Positions 18,271 through 27,997 of a DNA stretch of 64,000 nt are shown here, piece after piece. The DNA is from an uncultured Colwellia sp. GTDB taxonomy: Bacteria; Pseudomonadota; Gammaproteobacteria; Enterobacterales; Alteromonadaceae. Numbering within the stretch: the first letter of the stretch is position 1; each line of letters starts with the position of its first letter. The stretch is from NCBI GenBank assembly GCA_913062815.1, contig CAJXWZ010000002.1:62001-126000 (forward strand). Reading direction: 5' to 3'. A model generated the notes under the pieces. The model did not search any database and was not told where the DNA came from. It saw nothing but the letters and a program-made list of their open reading frames with translations. Both the position numbers and the translations under genes were made by a program.

Positions 18271-20802
18271 ATGACCCAAGTAGTGACCCTAGCAAATGAT
18301 TGGCAGTTTGAATTAAATGCCGATGAACAAGCTGAAAATCAATTAGCCAAGCATGCTATTCATGTGCACAAATTCGGTGGTAGCTCCTTGGCTACACCTG
18401 AATGTATTGCGCGAGTAGTGGAAATTATTCAAAAAAATTGTCAGCTTAATGACATTATTGTGGTCTCCGCTAATGGCAAAACCACAGATAAATTATTTGC
18501 GCTTTATTCTATTGCTACGATCATATCTACCAAAGAATCTGCACAAGAGCCTTCATCAAAAGACTCGCTCGCTAGAGAGTTCACAAAGACCTTAGCAGAT
18601 TTGCATGCCATGCAATCAGAATTGATCACTTGTTTATTAAAAGCGAGTTATGCTGAACAGCTCATTAAGGCCTTAAGTCATGACTTTAAACAACTAGATA
18701 CTTGGTTACAGGGTGACTTGTTGAGTCATCATAACGATATTTTAAGCTTCGGTGAAGTTTGGTCAGCTCGATTATTATCGGCTTTGCTGAATGAAAAGGT
18801 ATGCCCAAGTAATAGCATTGATTCCCGTGACTTTTTAGTCATTGATAACGAGCAAAATGGCAATGTTGATCAATCATTAAGTGCTGCTAAGCTCAAACAA
18901 AGATGTCAATTTGGTAAACTAGCGGTAATAACAGGCTATATTTGTCAGGATGCTCAAGGACGTACATGTACCCTAGGGCGCAATGGTAGCGATTATTCAG
19001 CGACTATTATGGCCTCTTTATTAGGAGCTTTAAATGTAACTCTATGGACAGATGTTGACGGTATTTACAGTGCCGATCCCCGTGTGGTGCCTAATGCACG
19101 AAAATTACATCGTTTGCCTAACGGCGTAGCCAAAGAGTTAGGCCGTTTGGGTAACCCTGTTTTACACCCAAAAACCTTAACACCTTTAGTGAATGAAAGC
19201 CTAGAACACCATTGTCATTTACATGTTGCTAGCAGCTTTGACGCTCAAGTTACGGGGACCGAAATAGGTAAGTTTGGCCAAATTGCTAAACAAGAATTAT
19301 CGGTCACTTTTTTAAATGATTTACTGTTAGCACAATCGAAAAGCTTCACTGGTGAGCTTTTAACAAAAATAGTTCAAGAATTTGCGCCTATCACTGTTGA
19401 TGAAAAACACACGCAATTGATTATTCGTCAAGATCAGCAAAACGCCTTAAGTCAATATTTAGCTGGGCAATATACGCAAGTAAAATTTCAACCTGCTGCG
19501 ATAATTGCGGCTGTTGGTCATAAAGTTTCGCAACGTGGTGATGTAAAAGCGTGTTTTAAAAGATCACTACAAAGTGTTAAACCTTTGTCCTTTATTGCTA
19601 GTGAAAATAGCCATAGCATTATCGCTATTTTGCCAGAGCCATGTAGTACAGAGTTACTTAATAATGTGCATCATGACATGACCAAAGACGCACGCCATAT
19701 CGGTGTAGTTGTCGCAGGCTTAGGAAATATAGGACAACGCTTTTTAGAGCTACTCCCTGCCCAATTAAATCGTGTTTATGTACTAGAGAATATCCATTTA
19801 GTTGGCTTATTGTCTTCTAAAAAAGCTTTGATTAATAATGATGGTATTGATGTAAATCAGTCATTAGCACTCTTTCATAAAGATGCTCAAGACTATGATC
19901 ATCAACAATTATTATCTTGGTTAAGTAACCATCCCTATGATGAATTAATTGTTGTGGATATTACGCCAAGTGAAGACTTTAGCTTATTATATAAAGACTT
20001 TCTGGCTCAAGGTATTCATGTCATTGGAGCCAATAAATGGGCGGCCTCTGCGAGTACTGAGCAATATAACTTATTAGTAAATACTGCCGATGAAAATAAT
20101 AGTATTTGGCTTGGCAATACTACCGTTGGTGCAGGTTTACCGATAAATTATGCTATCAATGATTTGAATAATAGCGGGGATCAAATCACAGCGATTGCGG
20201 GCATTTTTTCTGGCACCTTATCATGGCTTTTTGAAACGTATGATGGTTCAACGGCTTTTTCGACTCTGCTTCTTAACGCGCTAGATCAAGGTATTACCGA
20301 GCCTGATCCAAGGGAAGATTTATCGGGTCGTGACGTACAGCGTAAATTATTAATCTTAGCCCGCATGGCTGGCTTTGAATTATCATTAGCTGATATTGAT
20401 TGTAAAAACCTAGTGCCATCATCATTACAAGACATCAGCATCGAAGCTTTTCTAGCACAAGTAAGTGACTTGGATCAGTTTTTTGCTGACGCCTTAACAA
20501 ATGCTAAGGCTAAAGATTGCTGTATTCGTTATGTTGCCCGTCTCACAGTAAAAGATAACGGTAAGATCAAAGCCCAAGTGAGCTTAGAAGTGCTACCACA
20601 AACAGATGCTTTTGCCAGCCTGACACCTTGTGACAATATTTTTCAAATAACCAGTGGTTGGTATCAAGACAATCCATTAATTATTCGCGGCCCGGGGGCG
20701 GGTAGGGATGTGACAGCCGGAGGTATTCATTCTGATTTAGTGAATATTTGCCAGCAATTAGCGCATAAGCAGAGCCAAGTAAAAATAAAAGGTATTAATT
20801 GA
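18271..20802 (+). CDS. metL: Bifunctional aspartokinase / homoserine dehydrogenase II
   Basis: Catalyses the first and third steps from aspartate to homoserine for methionine synthesis. The aspartokinase domain starts at VHKFGGSSLATPE and continues through GRNGSDYSATIMASLLGA and TDVDGIYSADPRVV. The homoserine dehydrogenase domain has the NAD(P) fold GVVVAGLGNIGQRFLELL, GANKWAASA and FSGTLSWLFETYDG, and GLTxAD-like GQITEPDPREDLSGRDVQRK sequence. The 843-aa length is a little above E. coli MetL (810). metL rather than thrA follows from its place behind metB. Confidence 0.94.
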   Translation: MTQVVTLANDWQFELNADEQAENQLAKHAIHVHKFGGSSLATPECIARVVEIIQKNCQLNDIIVVSANGKTTDKLFALYSIATIISTKESAQEPSSKDSLAREFTKTLADLHAMQSELITCLLKASYAEQLIKALSHDFKQLDTWLQGDLLSHHNDILSFGEVWSARLLSALLNEKVCPSNSIDSRDFLVIDNEQNGNVDQSLSAAKLKQRCQFGKLAVITGYICQDAQGRTCTLGRNGSDYSATIMASLLGALNVTLWTDVDGIYSADPRVVPNARKLHRLPNGVAKELGRLGNPVLHPKTLTPLVNESLEHHCHLHVASSFDAQVTGTEIGKFGQIAKQELSVTFLNDLLLAQSKSFTGELLTKIVQEFAPITVDEKHTQLIIRQDQQNALSQYLAGQYTQVKFQPAAIIAAVGHKVSQRGDVKACFKRSLQSVKPLSFIASENSHSIIAILPEPCSTELLNNVHHDMTKDARHIGVVVAGLGNIGQRFLELLPAQLNRVYVLENIHLVGLLSSKKALINNDGIDVNQSLALFHKDAQDYDHQQLLSWLSNHPYDELIVVDITPSEDFSLLYKDFLAQGIHVIGANKWAASASTEQYNLLVNTADENNSIWLGNTTVGAGLPINYAINDLNNSGDQITAIAGIFSGTLSWLFETYDGSTAFSTLLLNALDQGITEPDPREDLSGRDVQRKLLILARMAGFELSLADIDCKNLVPSSLQDISIEAFLAQVSDLDQFFADALTNAKAKDCCIRYVARLTVKDNGKIKAQVSLEVLPQTDAFASLTPCDNIFQITSGWYQDNPLIIRGPGAGRDVTAGGIHSDLVNICQQLAHKQSQVKIKGIN

Positions 20803-20917
20803 TAGTGATATTAAAAGCTGCTTTTCAATAAAAAGTTAAACTTGTTAGCGAGTTAATTTATAGTTTTGCTATACTTACTAAACTCCATAATACCTTCAAC
20901 TAAATTAGAGTCGAGCT

Positions 20918-21034
20918 ATGAAACAAGGAAGTGCATTCAAACAGTTAGCGAGATATTACATTCGCGCTTTGTTGCTGTTGCTTAGTTTTGTTTTTTCTAG
21001 CATTATTAGTTTTAATCTTAAATTAATTAAATAG
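20918..21034 (+). CDS. Possible 38-residue membrane peptide
   Basis: Short open frame starting MKQGSAFKQLARYYIRALLL and continuing with a hydrophobic run to a basic end (NLKLIK). It looks like a single-pass small membrane protein with a positive N-terminus. It ends 4 bp before the next gene. The ribosome-binding site is weak, and nothing in the sequence proves translation. Confidence 0.35.
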   Translation: MKQGSAFKQLARYYIRALLLLLSFVFSSIISFNLKLIK

Positions 21035-21038
21035 ATAA

Positions 21039-22418
21039 ATGGCTAAAGCTCCTTCAAATCAAACACATTATACTCGACAGGTGCAATTGCTACTTGCCAA
21101 AATATATGGTCGAAGCTTTCTAAAAGATTCAGTGGTTGAGCGAGCAATTAAATTTTTTAGTAATCATGATTTTGTTGCTACTGACGAAGCAATAACTGAT
21201 GAAAGCCAAGCGCTATTTAAATTAGAACAAACTGAGCGGAATAGTCACCTTCAAACTATTTGTTATGAAATATTAGAATTAGCTGAAGGCAACAGCTTTG
21301 AAGAAAACAATCGAAAGTCCGCTCAATTACTCGGTACCATTCAGCTAATATGCCCTACAGAGGGCAAAAAAGTTGCAAAACATAATGAACAATGCAAAGC
21401 ACTCTACAAGGCCATTTTAAGTTTACGATTACTTGATAAACTCATCGTAAATAATGAAATTGATGATCCTTTTATTACACAAGTTTTGGCTGAATTTGAA
21501 GGGCAAACTTATGATGATTATGATAAGAGTGCACGGTTACGCTTTAACGACTTAATAAAAATGCCCCTTATTATGGCGGCACTTGTACAAGATATAGGCT
21601 TATATCATGCGCAAGGCCGAGATATATTGTATGGCGAAGAAGGTAATTTAGATCCTAACCGCTTGTTAGATTTAGAAGATAAGAAAAAATTACTGCAGAT
21701 AAATCATAAGCAAACTCTCTCATACATATCTACGGGTCTTGGCATTCCTACCTATGTTGGTAATTCAAAAGCCGAGCGAGACCAATTTGTACTTGATGAA
21801 CAACACAAGCACCAATTTGTTAAAAAATTAATTGCGGGTAGTTTCAAAGCTAAACAAGGCTTGGGCAATTTACTCAAAGTGCCACAAATTTACACTTCGA
21901 TTATTTTATCAACTAAAGATAACTATAATTACAAGGTGTTACCTAAGGTCTACCAGGTGTTAAATAAAAGTGCAGAATTAGGTGCCTGCTCACAACAAGC
22001 CGTTGATGCGCTTTATCAAATTACCGGTATATTTCCACAAGGCTATGGCGTTATATTTATGCCGGAAGACGAAATGGGACATCAAGCTGATTGTTATGAA
22101 TATGCTATTGTCAATCGACTTTACCCGCCTGATCCTCATCATGCCTTGTGTAGAATGGCGACACGTAAATTAACTTTTATAAGTCATGGTCATAATATTA
22201 CGGTGAAGAAAAAGAATAACTTGTACTTTCCTCATATGGCGAAGAAAGTAGCGAAATTAAGTAAAGAACGTCTAAATGAAATATTAGAGTTGTTAGCATC
22301 AAATTATAAAGAAAGACAAGAGCTCGATTTATTACCTCGCTGTTGGTATGCCAATGAGTTCTTTTCAGCAAAAACCAATCAAAAACTGTGGAATAAAGAA
22401 GAAAATACCGAACTTTGA
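21039..22418 (+). CDS. Hypothetical protein, possibly a degenerate HD-GYP relative
   Basis: 459-aa soluble protein with no signal peptide or membrane segment. I do not recognise a family with certainty. The C-terminal part (ITGIFPQGYGVIFMPEDEMG, then YEYAIVNRLYPPDPHH) resembles the strand-rich end of HD-GYP c-di-GMP phosphodiesterases, and the middle is helical with LIKMPLIMAALVQDIGLYH. No intact HD...GYP metal-binding set is visible, so if related it is probably not catalytic. It lies alone between metL and frmA. Confidence 0.6.
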   Translation: MAKAPSNQTHYTRQVQLLLAKIYGRSFLKDSVVERAIKFFSNHDFVATDEAITDESQALFKLEQTERNSHLQTICYEILELAEGNSFEENNRKSAQLLGTIQLICPTEGKKVAKHNEQCKALYKAILSLRLLDKLIVNNEIDDPFITQVLAEFEGQTYDDYDKSARLRFNDLIKMPLIMAALVQDIGLYHAQGRDILYGEEGNLDPNRLLDLEDKKKLLQINHKQTLSYISTGLGIPTYVGNSKAERDQFVLDEQHKHQFVKKLIAGSFKAKQGLGNLLKVPQIYTSIILSTKDNYNYKVLPKVYQVLNKSAELGACSQQAVDALYQITGIFPQGYGVIFMPEDEMGHQADCYEYAIVNRLYPPDPHHALCRMATRKLTFISHGHNITVKKKNNLYFPHMAKKVAKLSKERLNEILELLASNYKERQELDLLPRCWYANEFFSAKTNQKLWNKEENTEL

Positions 22419-22470
22419 TTCAAGTCTTTATCATCTATTAAAGAGTGATTTTCTCAAAATCTATCCATAA

Positions 22471-23616
<1,146 letters not shown>

Positions 23617-24459
23617 ATGACAATTTCTCCGCTTAGTAAAAACAAGGCGTTTGATGGCTGGCATTATCAGTTTACCCATCAATCAAGTACTACCAATTGT
23701 ACTATGCGCTTTGCACTATATTTACCACCGCAAGCAAGTGACATTAATAAAGTGCCCGTACTGTATTGGTTATCAGGGTTGACCTGTACCGATGAAAATT
23801 TTATGCAAAAAGCTGGTGCATTAAAAATGGCTGCAGAATTAGGAGTAGCCATTGTTGCACCAGATACCAGCCCGCGTGGTGAAGATGTACCGGATGATGA
23901 AAATGGGGATTATGACTTTGGTTTAGGGGCTGGCTTTTATGTCAATGCAACGCAGCCTCCTTGGCAAAAAAACTATCAAATGTATGATTATGTAGTAACG
24001 GAATTGCCAACATTAATTGAACAGCATTTTCCTGTCACAGATAAACGGGCAATTAGCGGTCATTCCATGGGAGGTCATGGTGCATTAATGATAGCGTTAA
24101 AGAACCCTGAGCGTTTCTGTTCGGTATCGGCATTTAGTCCTATTTGTAACCCTGTAAATGCTCCTTGGGGTAAAAAGGCTTTTGCTCATTATTTAGGAAG
24201 CAATGAGTCAACTTGGCAAGAGTACGATGCTAGTGTGCTGATGGCGAAAGCACAGCAGAAAATACCGGCCTTAGTACATCAAGGTAGTGATGATAATTTC
24301 CTTGCGGAGCAATTAATGCCTGCTGCATTAGCAAAAGCAGCGGAAAGCTCTGCTTATCCTTTACATTATGTGCAGGTAGATGGTTATGACCATAGTTATT
24401 ATTTTATTAGCAGCTTTATAGGGCAGCACTTGTCATTCCATGCACAACATTTACTTTGA
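23617..24459 (+). CDS. frmB: S-formylglutathione hydrolase
   Basis: Alpha/beta hydrolase that releases formate and glutathione from S-formylglutathione, the second step of formaldehyde detoxification. The nucleophile elbow is GHSMGGHGALM; the oxyanion region is LYWLSGLTCTDENFMQKAG; the late His is in DGYDHSYYFISSF. 280 aa, usual length. The ATG follows the frmA stop directly, indicating coupled translation. Confidence 0.95.
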   Translation: MTISPLSKNKAFDGWHYQFTHQSSTTNCTMRFALYLPPQASDINKVPVLYWLSGLTCTDENFMQKAGALKMAAELGVAIVAPDTSPRGEDVPDDENGDYDFGLGAGFYVNATQPPWQKNYQMYDYVVTELPTLIEQHFPVTDKRAISGHSMGGHGALMIALKNPERFCSVSAFSPICNPVNAPWGKKAFAHYLGSNESTWQEYDASVLMAKAQQKIPALVHQGSDDNFLAEQLMPAALAKAAESSAYPLHYVQVDGYDHSYYFISSFIGQHLSFHAQHLL

Positions 24460-24544
24460 GAAACTTCTTATTATAAAAACTACACATTTGCTCCATATTT
24501 AGTTGCTAGTCTATTGCTTACCTTAACCGAAGTATGATTAAGTT

Positions 24545-24835
24545 ATGCAAGCACAATTAAACATTTTAAAAGAGTCAACCAGTAGAAATACACCTGTTGA
24601 TTTATGTGATGAAGAACGTAGGTTACATCAATTAAAGTACAATGCTTGTTACGGAAGACTAACACTCGCACAGAAATATTCTGCTGCTGAACTGTCACAA
24701 TACGGATATTTATTAAAATTTATTCGTGGTAAAGGTTTAACATCTTTTGCCATCTTTATTAGCGGCGAAAAAGTTGCTACTGTTGATTGCGCTGGTGAAA
24801 TAGACCTCGAACCCAACATTAAAATTAGAGATTAA
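24545..24835 (+). CDS. Small hypothetical protein (96 aa)
   Basis: Soluble, with two Cys near the N-terminus (DLCDEERRLHQLKYNACYGR) and a C-terminal strand-rich segment (FAIFISGEKVATVDCAGEID). No family recognised. It follows frmB by 85 bp with no clear terminator between, so it could share the transcript. The sequence is coherent enough for a real gene, but the start at ATG 24545 has a poor ribosome-binding site. Confidence 0.6.
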   Translation: MQAQLNILKESTSRNTPVDLCDEERRLHQLKYNACYGRLTLAQKYSAAELSQYGYLLKFIRGKGLTSFAIFISGEKVATVDCAGEIDLEPNIKIRD

Positions 24836-24925
24836 CATGGGGTAATTTGTTCCTGTTTAGTCCAATACTTTGTCGGGTGTATTATTAGGTGGCAAAATTC
24901 TAAGATAGATTTTTGTCATCTTAGT

Positions 24926-27163
24926 GTGACGACAATTAATCAAATACAAAGGAGAAGTATTATTTTTTTTAATAATGTAGTACTCCTTTCTAGTAAAAGA
25001 CTTGCGCTGCTCGTTTTCTTATTTCTAACCCCTCTTATAACATTTGCTCAGACGTTAAATGAGCAGATTCAAGCAACTAAAAGCATCGAAAACAGCAATG
25101 ATAAAATTCGAGCTCTAAAGCACTTACGCGTGGATGTGGAACGTGCAAATGACGATATTTTAAAAGCTGAATATTTAGTTGTATTGATAAATACTTACCA
25201 AGCAGCATCTAATTACTCACAAGTAGAAAAGGCGCTCAATACCTTATCAAAACACGCCGAAACAGAGAAGCTAGCTGAATATTTAGCGATTGTTTTGTAC
25301 GAGAAAGGTTTGTTACTAAAAAATAAAGGCATGTATATGCAAGCCTTAGTTCCCCTAGCGGATGCCTTAGAAAAATTTTTCGCACTCAATATGTATGAAT
25401 ATCAATCTCGCGCGTTAAGACGTTCCGCTTATTGTTTGCGCTCTATTGGAAAATATCAGCAAGCCATTAGTGCGGCAAAACAAGCGAAAAATATTGCGAT
25501 TCAACATGAACTTTTTACAGAGTTAGATCATGTGAATAGTACCATGTCTACCATATATTCGCAGCTTGGCTTATATCAAGAAGCCTTAAGTTTGGAGTTA
25601 CAGGCCTTTAATAATATCAATGCTGAGCATGATGGGTTTTCAAAAAATGCCGGTGAGTATTACTCACTTGCACACAGGTATTTAGATTTAGAAAATTATC
25701 CTGAAGCAATAAAGTTTTTCACGCTTGCTTACCAGCTTGATGTCAAAGCAAGTAACTTAAGTGATATAGGCCATAGTCAAATTAAACTAGCACAAAGCTA
25801 CTTGGGCAATAAAGATTATAAGAAGGCAATGGAGTACTCTCATCTTAGTTTAACTACATTCACTAATATGAAAGTTGAGCGACATATCGCTTGGTCTCAC
25901 AGTAGTATTGGCAATGTATATTTAGCTAAAAAAGAGTTTCCTCAAGCTTTGCAAGCGTTGACGGTTGCTGAAAAAACATTAACGCAACTGAAAGAAAATG
26001 AATTGCTCAATGCAGTAAAGTTATCTAAAGGGAAGGCATTATTAGGGCTAGAGAAATTAGAGCCAGCGCAAGTGTATTTTAATCAAGTCATTAGCTATTC
26101 AACAGAGCATAAAATTTATCCTAAATGGATTGTTGCTCTAGAAAACTTGATTATGATATTGGAACTGCAAAAGCATTATCCTCAAGCATTGGTCTTACAG
26201 AGAGATTTGCAATCAACGCAAATAGAATATTTAAAAGACATTTACTCTTACCGCTCATCCTTACTTGAACAATCATTAGACAATGTTAGTAAGAATAGTC
26301 AGATAAATTTACTAACGGCAGAAAAATCCTTACAGGAAGCTTTATTACAGCAAGAGCAGTCTAGTTTAAAATTTGTGATGAGCGTGGCCATTATTATTGG
26401 ATTATTATTGTTTATATCCATGTACCTTCATTACTCAAGACAACGTTTTAATCAGGAAAAACAAGCCTTAGCAAACAAATCATTAACAGAGAAACAGCAG
26501 CTTTTTACCGATATATCCCATGAATTACGCACACCATTATCAGTGATTAAATTACAAATACAAGCTCTCGAATATAATATCAGTACAGACAAAAGTGCTG
26601 CATATAATAAACTATATGAAAAAATGGCGGGTCTAGATAGATTAATTGAAGATATCTATCAACTTGCTCGTATTGACTCACATACCTTGCAGTTAACGAT
26701 GAAAACAATTGATGTTAACCGAAGTATCAACGATGTCATTCTTGATATAAGTGCCATTGCTAAGCAACATCAATTGTCCTTTAGTTTTGATAATCAAATT
26801 ACGCAATCACTCACTTTTAACGGAGATTTTCGCAGGTTACAACAAGTATTCTTAAATGTAATGCAAAACTCCATGAAATATACCGATGCACCAGGACAAG
26901 TCAGGTTAATTACTAGAGTAGAAGGAGGGCAGCTTATGCTCAGCCTTGAAGATTCAGCGCCAAGTGTACCTACTCAGGCTTTGCCACACTTATTTGAACG
27001 ACTATATAGAACAGACAATTCGAGAAACAGTGACACTGGAGGTTCAGGATTAGGCTTGTCTATAGCAAAAGGCATAGTAGAGCTGCATCATGGCGAAATT
27101 TATGCTGAAAAGAGTGATTTAGGAGGCATAAAAGTTACTATTGCTTTGCCACTTGTATGTTAG
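24926..27163 (+). CDS. TPR-containing sensor histidine kinase, BaeS-like
   Basis: Signal peptide, then a periplasmic region of about 420 residues made of tetratricopeptide repeats (for example ALEKFFALNMYEYQSRALRR), one membrane segment (FVMSVAIIIGLLLFISMYL, ~residue 485), then the kinase core. The phospho-acceptor is His in FTDISHELRTPLSVIKLQ; the ATPase has N-box QQVFLNVMQNSMKYTDAPGQ, a BaeS-like G1 segment EDSAPSVP and GGSGLGLSIAKG. No HAMP domain. The likely partner is the convergent regulator whose 3' end overlaps it by 4 bp. GTG 24926 is the only canonical start that keeps the signal peptide, but it lacks a ribosome-binding site (see findings). Confidence 0.87.
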   Translation: MTTINQIQRRSIIFFNNVVLLSSKRLALLVFLFLTPLITFAQTLNEQIQATKSIENSNDKIRALKHLRVDVERANDDILKAEYLVVLINTYQAASNYSQVEKALNTLSKHAETEKLAEYLAIVLYEKGLLLKNKGMYMQALVPLADALEKFFALNMYEYQSRALRRSAYCLRSIGKYQQAISAAKQAKNIAIQHELFTELDHVNSTMSTIYSQLGLYQEALSLELQAFNNINAEHDGFSKNAGEYYSLAHRYLDLENYPEAIKFFTLAYQLDVKASNLSDIGHSQIKLAQSYLGNKDYKKAMEYSHLSLTTFTNMKVERHIAWSHSSIGNVYLAKKEFPQALQALTVAEKTLTQLKENELLNAVKLSKGKALLGLEKLEPAQVYFNQVISYSTEHKIYPKWIVALENLIMILELQKHYPQALVLQRDLQSTQIEYLKDIYSYRSSLLEQSLDNVSKNSQINLLTAEKSLQEALLQQEQSSLKFVMSVAIIIGLLLFISMYLHYSRQRFNQEKQALANKSLTEKQQLFTDISHELRTPLSVIKLQIQALEYNISTDKSAAYNKLYEKMAGLDRLIEDIYQLARIDSHTLQLTMKTIDVNRSINDVILDISAIAKQHQLSFSFDNQITQSLTFNGDFRRLQQVFLNVMQNSMKYTDAPGQVRLITRVEGGQLMLSLEDSAPSVPTQALPHLFERLYRTDNSRNSDTGGSGLGLSIAKGIVELHHGEIYAEKSDLGGIKVTIALPLVC

Positions 27164-27822
27164 TCTTTTTTAAAGCGGTAGCCTAAACCATAGACAGACT
27201 CGACTACAACTTGTGAAACACCGGCATTTTTAAGCTGTTTACGAATATTTTTCACATGGTTATCAATGGCTCTGTCAGAGGTATCTCTATGGTCTGCAAA
27301 AGCAAACTCTAATAGTTGCTCGCGAGAATAAACACGTCCAGGAGATTGGTATAATAGATTAAATAAAGAAAACTCATACTTGGTAAGGCTTATATCGGCA
27401 TTATTAAGGCTGACAGTTTGCATGTCTGCATTTACTTTCCAGCCATCATTGCTGAGTTTACCGGAAGCTCTTTTTAATATGTTTTGGGCTCGCATTACTA
27501 GCTCTGGTGCACTAAATGGCTTACAGACATAATCATCAACACCAATACTAAGACCCGCTAGCCTATCTTGCTCTGCAGTTTTTGCGGTCAGCATAATGAT
27601 TGGCACATCGCTAAATGCTCTTATTTCAGTGCAGCATGCAATGCCATCTTTAACAGGCAGCATGATATCTAAAATAATTAAATCTGGTTGATGTTCTTTT
27701 ACCGCTTGAATGGCTAAGCCACCGCTATGAACTATATGTGTGGAAAAGTTAGCAGCATGAAAGAAACCAGCAACGAGCTTAGCAATATCTACGTCATCTT
27801 CAATAATTAGAATTTTGGCCAA
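27160..27822 (-). CDS. OmpR-family response regulator, BaeR-like
   Basis: 220-aa regulator: receiver domain with phospho-Asp in LIILDIMLPVKDG, the KPF loop DDYVCKPFSAPEL, and a winged-helix DNA-binding domain (YSREQLLEFAFADHRDTSDR, AIDNHVKNIRKQLK). The phrases FSDVPIIMLTAK and DDYVCKPFS are close to E. coli BaeR. It converges on the TPR kinase with a 4-bp tail overlap, an unusual arrangement for a partner pair. The start is TTG 27822, the only fit for MAKILIIEDD. It is separated from the upstream hmuS-like gene by a terminator. Confidence 0.92.
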   Translation of the reverse strand: MAKILIIEDDVDIAKLVAGFFHAANFSTHIVHSGGLAIQAVKEHQPDLIILDIMLPVKDGIACCTEIRAFSDVPIIMLTAKTAEQDRLAGLSIGVDDYVCKPFSAPELVMRAQNILKRASGKLSNDGWKVNADMQTVSLNNADISLTKYEFSLFNLLYQSPGRVYSREQLLEFAFADHRDTSDRAIDNHVKNIRKQLKNAGVSQVVVESVYGLGYRFKKD

Positions 27823-27924
27823 TGAGTTTACTACCTAAAAAACAGCATTGACAAAATAATACCATTTTTAGCATAAATCGCGAGGTTTGCTCTTTAAAAT
27901 TATAACAATTTTTTAAAAGCTAGA

Positions 27925-27956
27925 ATGATAAAAAGGCATAGGTTCCATGCCTTTTA
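27925..27956 (-). terminator. Terminator of the CobN-like operon
   Basis: Stem AAAAGGCAT / ATGCCTTTT with a 7-base loop. Read on the minus strand it ends in a T-run. It lies 42 bp after the stop codon of the CobN-like gene. Confidence 0.85.
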
Positions 27957-27997
27957 ATAACGCCAATTTACCATTTTCACTCATAACAAGGCAGCTT

